Source: Maritimibacter alkaliphilus
GTDB taxonomy: Bacteria > Pseudomonadota > Alphaproteobacteria > Rhodobacterales > Rhodobacteraceae
Length of the DNA: 64,000 nt
Reading direction: 5' to 3'
Assembly (NCBI RefSeq): GCF_019801605.1
Contig: NZ_JAHVIT010000002.1
Span: 1,302,001-1,366,000, forward strand
Shown piece by piece: positions 57,530 to 64,000 of this stretch. Numbering within the stretch: the stretch's first letter is position 1; each line of letters opens with the position of its first letter. Both the position numbers and the translations under genes were made by a program. The notes under the pieces were generated by a model that was given only the letters and a program-made list of their open reading frames with translations, was not told the DNA's origin and ran no database searches.

Positions 57530-57931
57530 ATGACCGCCACCAAGCCCCTTTCGGTTCTTGCCGCCCTTGCCCTGATGACCGCCCCGGCCCTTGCCGGCGA
57601 TGCGGGGGCGGGCGAGAAGGACTTCCGCAAGTGCAAGGCCTGCCACTCGATCGAGGGCGCCGTGAAGGGCGGCCGCACCGGCCCGGACCTGCACGGCGTG
57701 ATCGGCCGCACCGCCGGCACCTACGACGGGTTCAATTACGGGCCCGATCTGGTCGCGGCGGGCGAGAAGGGCCTGGTCTGGGACGAGGAGACCATCGTGG
57801 CCTACGTGGCAGACCCGCGCGGCTTCCTGCAGGAGTATCTCGGCGACAGCGGCGCCAAGTCCAAGATGACGTTCAAACTGCCCAAGGGCGGCGAGGACAT
57901 CGCGGCTTACCTCGCGACCTTCACGGAGTGA
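57530..57931 (+). CDS. Class I c-type cytochrome (cytochrome c2-like)
   Basis: 133 residues, periplasmic. Signal peptide 1-22 (ending PALA), heme-binding CKACH (about 35-39), and an axial Met in SKMTFKL (about M113), with TGPDLHGVIGRTAG and DIAAYLATF typical of cytochrome c2. It lies 292 bases before ctaD and is a likely electron donor to that oxidase. The ATG at 57530 is chosen because the signal peptide starts there. Confidence 0.9.
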   Translation: MTATKPLSVLAALALMTAPALAGDAGAGEKDFRKCKACHSIEGAVKGGRTGPDLHGVIGRTAGTYDGFNYGPDLVAAGEKGLVWDEETIVAYVADPRGFLQEYLGDSGAKSKMTFKLPKGGEDIAAYLATFTE

Positions 57932-58100
57932 TCCGCACCAGATGATCTTCACCGCGCGGCGGGGCCTGCAAGGGGTCTGTCCGCCGCAACCGGGACGAGA
58001 CGGGGGCCGTCCGGCGGATGCCGGGCGGCTCCTGCGCGTTTCAGGCCGGACGCGCGGCGCTGCGGTGCCGACTGCAAGGGGGGGGGTGCGACAAAATAAT

Positions 58101-58114
58101 TTGATCTCGATCAA
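58101..58114. promoter_or_regulatory. FNR/FnrL box upstream of ctaD
   Basis: TTGATCTCGATCAA is an exact match to the TTGAT-N4-ATCAA consensus, a perfect palindrome, 110 bases before the ctaD start. About 10 bases downstream lie TTGCTT (58124-58129) and TCTAAA (58146-58151), a possible promoter, which would place the box near -50. Confidence 0.85.
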
Positions 58115-58223
58115 ACCGGCCCATTGCTTGTGAAACCGGAGTCATTCTAAAAACAGCATAATTGCGCGGGCTTTCCGGGGAGACTCCCGCGGTACGTCCA
58201 GTCACACCAGAGGAGGCAAGGGC

Positions 58224-59897
58224 ATGGCGGACGCAGCCATTCATGGCCACGAACATCATGACGCGCGGGGGTTCTTCACCCGCTGGTTCATGTCGACGAA
58301 CCACAAAGACATCGGCATTCTGTACCTGATCACGGCGGCTGTCGTAGGTCTGATCTCGGTGCTGTTCACCGTTTACATGCGGATGGAGCTTATGCATCCG
58401 GGCGTGCAGTTCATGTGCCTCGAAGGCGCACGTCTGTGGCCCGCGGCGGAAGGGGAGTGTACGCCGAACGGTCACCTGTGGAACGTGATGATCACCTACC
58501 ACGGCGTTCTGATGATGTTCTTCGTGGTGATTCCGGCGCTCTTCGGGGGCTTCGGTAACTACTTCATGCCGCTGCAGATCGGTGCGCCGGACATGGCGTT
58601 CCCGCGCCTGAACAACATGTCCTACTGGATGTATGTCGCGGGCGTCGGCCTCGGCATCGCCTCGCTCTTCGCGCCCGGCGGCAATGACCAGCTCGGCTCC
58701 GGCATCGGCTGGGTGCTCTACCCGCCGCTCTCGACCAACGAGGCAGGCTATTCGACCGACCTTGCGATCTTCGCGGTGCACGTCTCGGGCGCCTCGTCGA
58801 TCCTGGGTGCGATCAACATCATCACCACCTTCCTGAACATGCGTGCCCCGGGCATGACCCTGTTCAAGGTGCCGCTGTTTGCCTGGTCCGTCTTCGTCAC
58901 CGCGTGGCTGATCCTTCTGTCGCTGCCCGTCCTGGCCGGCGCGATCACCATGCTGCTGACCGACCGGAACTTCGGCACGACGTTCTTCCAGCCCTCGGGC
59001 GGCGGCGATCCGATCCTGTACCAGCATATCCTGTGGTTCTTCGGCCACCCGGAAGTGTACATCATCATCCTGCCCGGCTTCGGCATCATCAGCCACGTCA
59101 TCGCCACCTTCTCGCGCAAGCCGATCTTCGGCTACCTGCCGATGGTTCTGGCGATCATCGCGATCGGTGTCCTGGGCTTCGTCGTCTGGGCGCACCACAT
59201 GTACACGGTGGGCATGTCGCTGACGCAGCAGAGCTACTTCATGCTGGCCACGATGGTGATCGCGGTGCCAACAGGGGTGAAGGTCTTCAGCTGGATCGCC
59301 ACGATGTGGGGCGGCTCGGTGGAGTTCAAGACCCCGATGCTGTGGGCCTTCGGCTTCCTGTTCCTCTTCACCGTGGGCGGCGTGACCGGCGTGGTGCTGA
59401 GCCAGGCGGGCATCGACCGGGCCTACCACGACACCTACTACGTGGTGGCGCATTTCCACTACGTGATGTCGCTGGGGGCAGTGTTTGCGATCTTCGCGGG
59501 CGTCTACTTCTACTTCGGCAAGATGACCGGCCGCCAGTATCCGGAATGGGCAGGCAAGCTGCACTTCTGGGCGATGTTCATCGGCGCGAACCTGACCTTC
59601 TTCCCGCAGCACTTCCTGGGCCGTCAGGGCATGCCGCGCCGTTACATCGACTACCCGGAGGCTTTCGCCACCTGGAACTTCTGGTCCTCGATGGGCGCCT
59701 TCCTGTCCTTCGCGTCCTTCGTGTTCTTCTTCGGGGTGATCATCTGGTCGCTCTTCCGCGGCGCCAAGGTGACCGAGAACAACTACTGGAACGAATATGC
59801 CGATACGCTGGAGTGGACGCTGCCCTCTCCGCCGCCGGAGCATACCTTCGAAATCCTCCCCAAGCAGGAGGACTGGGACAAGGGCCACGCGCATTGA
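58224..59897 (+). CDS. ctaD: Cytochrome c oxidase subunit I (aa3 type)
   Basis: 557 residues, 12 helices. Heme/copper ligands are present: the low-spin heme His in [11 protein letters not shown], Cu-B ligands in [16 protein letters not shown] and [12 protein letters not shown], and the heme a/a3 His pair in [10 protein letters not shown]. Length matches Paracoccus/Rhodobacter CtaD. AGGAGG precedes the ATG at 58224. Subunits II and III are not in the window, so this is an isolated ctaD, as is common in this order. Probable oxygen-dependent control through the FNR box. Confidence 0.97.
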   Translation: MADAAIHGHEHHDARGFFTRWFMSTNHKDIGILYLITAAVVGLISVLFTVYMRMELMHPGVQFMCLEGARLWPAAEGECTPNGHLWNVMITYHGVLMMFFVVIPALFGGFGNYFMPLQIGAPDMAFPRLNNMSYWMYVAGVGLGIASLFAPGGNDQLGSGIGWVLYPPLSTNEAGYSTDLAIFAVHVSGASSILGAINIITTFLNMRAPGMTLFKVPLFAWSVFVTAWLILLSLPVLAGAITMLLTDRNFGTTFFQPSGGGDPILYQHILWFFGHPEVYIIILPGFGIISHVIATFSRKPIFGYLPMVLAIIAIGVLGFVVWAHHMYTVGMSLTQQSYFMLATMVIAVPTGVKVFSWIATMWGGSVEFKTPMLWAFGFLFLFTVGGVTGVVLSQAGIDRAYHDTYYVVAHFHYVMSLGAVFAIFAGVYFYFGKMTGRQYPEWAGKLHFWAMFIGANLTFFPQHFLGRQGMPRRYIDYPEAFATWNFWSSMGAFLSFASFVFFFGVIIWSLFRGAKVTENNYWNEYADTLEWTLPSPPPEHTFEILPKQEDWDKGHAH

Positions 59898-59923
59898 GCC
59901 GGGCCTGATCCGAGACCGACGCG

Positions 59924-59957
59924 AGGCCCCGGCAGAGATGCCGGGGCCTTTGTCTTT
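59924..59957 (+). terminator. Terminator after ctaD
   Basis: Perfect 10-bp stem AGGCCCCGGC/GCCGGGGCCT with a 6-base loop, followed by TTGTCTTT. Confidence 0.85.
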
Positions 59958-59991
59958 CAGGACAGATCACGACTGACCGGGGGAGGGGCCG

Positions 59992-60486
59992 ATGCCCTAT
60001 GAATGGAGCGAGACGCCCGAGGGCCGCCGTCTGCGGCTCTGGCCCTATCGCTCGCTGCCGCCGCGGGGCTTCGCCTTCGTGATCGGGCTTTTCTTCCTGC
60101 TGCTGCTGATCCCGCTCTTCGGGGTGCTGGGGTCGCTTGTCCTCTGGGGGCTGCTGCCCTTCGGGCTGGGGGCGCTCTGGGCCCTCTGGTACGGGCTGCG
60201 GCGCTCCTACCGCTCGGCCGAGATCGAGGAGCTGCTGGAGATCACGCCCGAGCGGATCACGCTGCACCGCGAGAACCCCGACGGATCGCAGCAGGATTGG
60301 GATGCACAAAGCTACTGGGCCCGGGCCGAGATGCACCGGCAGGGCGGGCCGGTACCGTGGTATGTCACCCTCTCCGGCAATGGGCGCACGGTCGAGATTG
60401 GCGCCTTCCTCAGCGAGGACGAGCGCCGGGCGCTCTATGGTGAACTGGCCTCCGCGCTCGCGGAGCAGCGCCAGCCGGGGGGCTGA
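59992..60486 (+). CDS. DUF2244 membrane protein
   Basis: 164 residues. Two adjacent hydrophobic helices (about 27-47 and 49-70) follow a short N-terminus with PYRSLPPRGF; the remainder is a soluble domain with EITPERITLHRENPDG and WVTLSGNGRTVEIGAFLS-like strands (PWYVTLSGNGRTVEIGAFL). DUF2244 proteins often lie near cytochrome oxidase genes in alphaproteobacteria; function is unknown. It is separated from ctaD by the terminator, so has its own promoter. Confidence 0.85.
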   Translation: MPYEWSETPEGRRLRLWPYRSLPPRGFAFVIGLFFLLLLIPLFGVLGSLVLWGLLPFGLGALWALWYGLRRSYRSAEIEELLEITPERITLHRENPDGSQQDWDAQSYWARAEMHRQGGPVPWYVTLSGNGRTVEIGAFLSEDERRALYGELASALAEQRQPGG

Positions 60487-60495
60487 GGCCGTCGC

Positions 60496-60678
60496 CTAGT
60501 CTGTGCGCTCCGGCAGGTCGTCGTGATCGGTGCTGGCCATCTCCTCCAGCTCCGCCTCGGTCATCGTCTCGTACATGTCCTTCGCGGCGCCCTGCAGGTC
60601 CTTCACCTTGCTCTCGCCCCGCTTGGCCGAGAGGGCGGCGCCGGCGGCGCGCTGCTGTGCCTTGGATTGTGCCTTCAT
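60496..60678 (-). CDS. Small DUF3008-family protein
   Basis: 60 residues, cytoplasmic, charged. Starts MKAQSKAQQRAAGAALSAKR and continues KVKDLQGAAKDMYETMTEAE, matching the short DUF3008 family. The ATG at 60678 fits the family start; earlier in-frame sequence does not. Function unknown. It converges with the DUF2244 gene, ending 9 bases from it. Confidence 0.85.
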   Translation of the reverse strand: MKAQSKAQQRAAGAALSAKRGESKVKDLQGAAKDMYETMTEAELEEMASTDHDDLPERTD

Positions 60679-60837
60679 GTCAGCTCTCCCTTGCTGCCTC
60701 CTCAACGCAGACCCGCCGCATCGCGTTCCGCGGGCGATGGAGCCATGGGAGGGCGTGGCGGGTCGTGGGGGCTTGCAAAGCCGGGCGCGGGCGCTCAATC
60801 AGTCAGGACCCAACATGAAGACGAGACGGAGGCGCGG

Positions 60838-61728
60838 ATGACCGGAGAGCAGGACGAGGCAGCAGAGGACCTTCTGGTTCCGGTGCTCGACGTGGAGCGG
60901 CTGGAAGAGGACTTCTACCGCGGCATCGCCACCCCGCGCGGCAAGGGCCGCAGCTTCGGCGGGCAGGTGATCGCGCAGGCGCTGATGTCCGCCACCCACA
61001 CGGTCGACCCTGGCCGCCCGAACCACTCGCTCCACGCCTATTTCATGCGTCCCGGCAACGCGGCGCAGCCGGTGCTCTACCGGGTGGACCGGGACCGCGA
61101 TGGCGGCTCCTTCTCGACCCGGCGGGTGGTGGCGATCCAGAACGGCAAGCCGATCCTGAACATGGCCGCCTCCTTCCACGTCGAGGAAGAGGGCTGGACC
61201 CACCAGGACGAAATGCCCGACGTTCCCGGGCCGGAGACCCTGAAGAACCAGGTCGAACTGGGGGAAGAGCTGGGCGATCAGCTTCCGGAGCGGGTGAGTC
61301 GTTTCCTATCCAGAAACCATCCGCTGGAGGTGCGCCCGGTCGAAGGCGTGCTGGCCTTCAACGCCGAGCCCGGCCGAGCGGGGCAGGACTTCTGGGTTCG
61401 CGCGCGGCATCGGCTGCCGGACAATCCCGGCCTGCACCGCGCTGCGCTCGCCTATACCTCGGACCTCGGGCTGCTTGGCGCCTCGGTGCGCCCGCACGGG
61501 GCCTCCTTCGCGGCGGGCGACGTGCAGATGGCAAGTCTTGACCACGCGCTATGGTTGCATGGCCCTTTCCGCATGGATGAGTGGCTTCTCTACTCTACCG
61601 ACAGCACATGGGCGCGCGGTGCGCGTGGATTTTCGCGCGGACGAGTGTTCACGCAGGATGGCCGGCTGATCGCCGACGTGGCGCAGGAGGGGCTGATCCG
61701 CCCGATGCGCGAGACCCCGGCGGGCTGA
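60838..61728 (+). CDS. tesB: Acyl-CoA thioesterase II
   Basis: Hydrolyses acyl-CoA to free acid and CoA. 296 residues forming a double hot-dog fold. Landmarks: TPRGKGRSFGGQVIAQAL, LHAYFMRPG, GGSFSTRRVVAIQ in the first half, and YTSDLGLLGASVRPHG with the catalytic Asp, MASLDHALWLH and GFSRGRVFTQDGRLIADVAQ in the second. The ATG at 60838 is chosen; GACGGAGGCGCGG upstream contains a GGAG site. Confidence 0.94.
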   Translation: MTGEQDEAAEDLLVPVLDVERLEEDFYRGIATPRGKGRSFGGQVIAQALMSATHTVDPGRPNHSLHAYFMRPGNAAQPVLYRVDRDRDGGSFSTRRVVAIQNGKPILNMAASFHVEEEGWTHQDEMPDVPGPETLKNQVELGEELGDQLPERVSRFLSRNHPLEVRPVEGVLAFNAEPGRAGQDFWVRARHRLPDNPGLHRAALAYTSDLGLLGASVRPHGASFAAGDVQMASLDHALWLHGPFRMDEWLLYSTDSTWARGARGFSRGRVFTQDGRLIADVAQEGLIRPMRETPAG

Positions 61729-61753
61729 CGCCCGCCTGGCGCTGGCGCCCCTC

Positions 61754-62449
61754 TCAGCCGCGGCCGAGGGGGAAGCGCTCGATGGTCTGGAACCGGCCCC
61801 AGGGGTTTTCCCCCGCGAGGACCAGCGAGGAGATCCGGAAGGGCTGGCGGGTGAAGGGGGCGACATGGTCTTCCAGCGCCTCCTTGGTCCGCTCCGCCTC
61901 ACCCGTGGTCAGGCGGCCGGTCAGGGTGATATGGAAGGTGAAGTCGTCCATCACGTAAGGGTAGCCCCAGCGGGCCAGATTGTCTTCCTGCGCAGGGGTC
62001 AGGGGCGCCTTGCGGCGCTTCTCCAACTCGTCCTCGGTGGGCGCGGCGCGAAAGGCGTCGAGCCCGGCCACGCAGGCGCCGGCAAGGGCGGACAGCGGTC
62101 CGAGGTCACCGGTGGGCACGAGGGCGAGGAAGCCCTTCATGCACTGCAGCGTCAGCGGTCCGGTGGTGACCGGGGCCAGACCGGCGCAGAGCCTGCGGGC
62201 GCTGTCGGCCAGCTGCTCGGGCGAGCGGCCCTCGGCCAGGCGGATCGGGGCCTTGATGGTGCCATGCAGCCCGTACTTGCGCGGCGTCGCCGTCAGGTCG
62301 GAGATGGCGCGCGGCAGGTCTTCGATCTCGGGGTGGGTCACGCCGCAGCCTTCCTGGAGGTCCCAGCCCAGCCATGCAGCGCCGAACTCGGCCAACGGGC
62401 CCGGTTCTGGAGCGTAGTAAATCGCGTAACGGTTGAATTCTGACATCAT
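61754..62449 (-). CDS. DUF1045 protein, 2H phosphoesterase-like
   Basis: 231 residues. Two copies of the H-x-T/S signature are visible: LHGTIKAPIRL (about residue 58) and FTFHITLTG (about 176), as in 2H phosphoesterases. The start NRYAIYYAPEP matches DUF1045 proteins, usually encoded within phosphonate (phn) operons. No phn gene is near here. Start is either of two adjacent ATGs (62449 or 62446). It converges with tesB, 25 bases apart. Confidence 0.85.
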   Translation of the reverse strand: MMSEFNRYAIYYAPEPGPLAEFGAAWLGWDLQEGCGVTHPEIEDLPRAISDLTATPRKYGLHGTIKAPIRLAEGRSPEQLADSARRLCAGLAPVTTGPLTLQCMKGFLALVPTGDLGPLSALAGACVAGLDAFRAAPTEDELEKRRKAPLTPAQEDNLARWGYPYVMDDFTFHITLTGRLTTGEAERTKEALEDHVAPFTRQPFRISSLVLAGENPWGRFQTIERFPLGRG

Positions 62450-62577
62450 AACAATAGGGTCCGCTCGTGGTCTGTCCTCGCTATCCGGTGGGCGGTGACA
62501 GGACCATGTCAAAAGCGACTGCTTACGTCAGGTGACCGGCGGTGGCGATATTCCGGGCGTCTGGAGTGGGCGTTTGC

Positions 62578-63642
62578 CTATTCCGCAGGCTGAAAACCGG
62601 TGATCAGCTGCCGCAGCCCGAGGGCCGCGCCCGCAAAGATCGCCGCGAAGGTCAGCGGCGCGGACCAGGCCAGCACCGAAAACGCGGACACGCCCTGGCC
62701 GATTGTGCACCCCATGGCAACAACGGCCCCTGCGCCCATGAGCGCCGCGCCGGTGATCTGGCGGCGCAGTTCGCGCGGATCCTCGCAGGCCTCCCAGCGG
62801 AACCGGCCCTGGCTGAACGAGCCCGCGAAGGCCCCGAGCGCCACGCCCACCACGGAGCCCACGGAGAAGGAGAGATCCGCCGCAGCGCCCGTCATGGCGA
62901 AGAGCAGCGTCTCCCCCAGCGGGGCCGAGAAGGAATGCGAGACGACGGGCAGGGCGGCAAAGCCGTGGTGCGCGATCCAGCTGGTGCCGGCCCAGCCGGT
63001 GAGGATTGCCGCCGCCACCACCGCCGACCAGAAGAGCGCCCGGCCATCGCGCAGGAAGTCGCGCGAGGCCAGCACGCCCGCGCAGATCGCGAGGCCCAGG
63101 GCGAGGCCCGTGGCCCAGACCGGCGCCCCCGTCCGGGCCGCGATCATGTGGGCGATGCCGGGCACCGGGTCCCCGGGGGTGACGGGCAGCTGGTGGAAGA
63201 GGCTGTCGCGCAGTCCGGCCAGCGGCCCGCGCAGCACGAGGTAGGAGGTCAGCCCCATGACCAGCACGATGACGAAGGCCCGCAGGTCGCCGCCGCCCAG
63301 CCGGGCGATCGCCCCGAAGCCGCAGTTGCCCGCGAGCGCCATGCCATAGCCGAAGGTCAGTCCGCCGAGGATCGCGGCCACCGGCATCCAGCGGATCGAG
63401 AGGTAGAAGGTTTCCGTGGGCACGAACAGGCCCGCGCCCATGAGCCCGAAGGCCCCCACGACGGAGAGGCCGATGGCCAGCCCCCACATGCGCATCCGTT
63501 TCGAGGAGCCGCCGTAGAGCAGGTCCTCGATCGCGCCGAGGGTGCAGAACCGTCCCATCCGGGCGGCAAGGCCCAGCATCACGCCGCCCGCAAGGCCGAT
63601 CAGCGCGGCAAGCGCCGGTTCTCCGAGTGCCAGAAAGTCCAT
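62578..63642 (-). CDS. YeeE/YedE-family sulfur-compound transporter (TsuA-like)
   Basis: 354 residues with about nine or ten helices. Three conserved Cys patches line the channel in this family: RMGRFCTLGAI (C33), ALAGNCGFGAI (C107) and VAMGCTIGQG (C312). TsuA imports thiosulfate; related proteins move other sulfur species. GGAGGA precedes the ATG at 63642. It lies 98 bases after an ArsR-family regulator on the same strand, which probably controls it. Confidence 0.9.
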   Translation of the reverse strand: MDFLALGEPALAALIGLAGGVMLGLAARMGRFCTLGAIEDLLYGGSSKRMRMWGLAIGLSVVGAFGLMGAGLFVPTETFYLSIRWMPVAAILGGLTFGYGMALAGNCGFGAIARLGGGDLRAFVIVLVMGLTSYLVLRGPLAGLRDSLFHQLPVTPGDPVPGIAHMIAARTGAPVWATGLALGLAICAGVLASRDFLRDGRALFWSAVVAAAILTGWAGTSWIAHHGFAALPVVSHSFSAPLGETLLFAMTGAAADLSFSVGSVVGVALGAFAGSFSQGRFRWEACEDPRELRRQITGAALMGAGAVVAMGCTIGQGVSAFSVLAWSAPLTFAAIFAGAALGLRQLITGFQPAE

Positions 63643-63740
63643 GCCCGATCCTCCCCATCCGACATGTGGTCCGCGACGCGGTCGCGGTCAGTCACCGGTC
63701 CGGTGCCGCCCCCTCCCGGGCGGCGCGGGACCGGTGTCTC

Positions 63741-64000
63741 TCAGTCGCAGAAAAGCTCGTAGACGAGTTCGAGAACCCGCTTCGGCTTGTCATCCGCGAG
63801 GCTGTAGTAGATGGCCTTGCCCTCGCGCCGGGGCACCACGAGGCCCTCCAGCCGCAGCCGCGACAGCTGCTGCGATACGGCGGCCTGCCGGGCCGAGAGC
63901 AGGTTCTCCAGCTCGGTCACGGATTTCTCGCCGGTGACGAGGTGGCACAGGATCATCAGGCGGCCTTCGTGGCTCACCGCCTTCAGAAAGTTCGAGGCCC
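63741..64000 (-). CDS. ArsR-family regulator, sulfide-responsive type (partial, 5' end outside window)
   Basis: Only the last 86 or so residues are present; the frame continues past base 64000. Winged HTH: SVTELENLLSARQAAVSQQL then SRLRLEGLVVPRREGKAIYY. A Cys in the first helix region (MILCHL) and one near the end (YELFCD) match the pair that forms a tetrasulfide link in SqrR/BigR persulfide sensors. A GTG at 63977 could mimic a start but the preceding ASNFLKA is typical ArsR sequence, so the true start lies outside. Upstream of a YeeE transporter gene, which fits a sulfur-sensing role. Confidence 0.85.
   Translation of the reverse strand, partial: ASNFLKAVSHEGRLMILCHLVTGEKSVTELENLLSARQAAVSQQLSRLRLEGLVVPRREGKAIYYSLADDKPKRVLELVYELFCD

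Overview
The window is a GC-rich chromosomal segment of an alphaproteobacterium, most likely a marine-type Rhodobacterales (Roseobacter-group) bacterium. The evidence is the rpmH-rnpA-yidD-ttcA-yidC order, an FnrL-type box in front of an aa3 oxidase ctaD, a complete rhizobial/roseobacter-type glycerol ABC operon (glpDSTPQUVK with divergent glpR), tctDE next to tctCBA, and intergenic repeats of a type I associate with this order. No phage, plasmid or CRISPR locus was seen. Both ends cut a gene: yidC at the left, an ArsR-family regulator at the right.

Layout. 1-5.6 kb: the rpmH-rnpA-yidD-ttcA-(GGDEF/EAL protein)-yidC block, all on the minus strand, with a near-consensus promoter in front of rpmH. 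5.7-10.5 kb: an orphan sensor kinase, tRNA-Arg(ACG), an Lrp/AsnC regulator divergent from 2,2-dialkylglycine decarboxylase, and an FKBP isomerase. 10.6-17.5 kb: a tricarboxylate uptake and sensing island, with tctD-tctE and a periplasmic binding protein on the minus strand, divergent from tctCBA. 17.5-25.9 kb: a GT8 glycosyltransferase, the selenium tRNA pair mnmH-selD, a coupled M81 (MlrC-like) / 2-hydroxyacid dehydrogenase / membrane transporter operon, and a Ca/cation exchanger.

25.9-37.8 kb: the glycerol regulon. GlpD, an ABC importer (GlpS, GlpT, GlpP, GlpQ, GlpU, GlpV), GlpK and a translationally coupled iron-type alcohol dehydrogenase lie on one strand, and the repressor glpR is divergent. 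The operon is interrupted between glpQ and glpU by a 387-bp unit made of a GIY-YIG nuclease gene between two inverted copies of a palindromic repeat. This is the most interesting feature seen. The two importer ATPases have complementary degenerate motifs, which predicts one working and one degenerate ATP site.

37.8-45.1 kb: a siderophore-uptake module (AraC regulator, TonB receptor, periplasmic esterase), then an amino-acid module (ornithine-cyclodeaminase-family and D-serine-dehydratase-like enzymes with a LysR regulator). 45.4-54.2 kb: a giant FAD/Fe-S 2-hydroxyacid dehydrogenase, a Nu-class-like GST, a formate/nitrite-family transporter, an FtsX-type ABC exporter with a His-rich loop and a small secreted CPFC protein, and alkaline phosphatase. 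54.6-64 kb: tRNA-Leu(GAG), a peptidoglycan-binding-domain protein, lipB, cytochrome c, ctaD with an FNR box, DUF2244 and DUF3008 proteins, tesB, a 2H-phosphoesterase-like DUF1045 protein, and a YeeE/TsuA sulfur transporter with its ArsR regulator.

All calls come from reading motifs and gene context; no database search was run. Start codons were chosen from Shine-Dalgarno sites, overlaps with upstream genes and family lengths.
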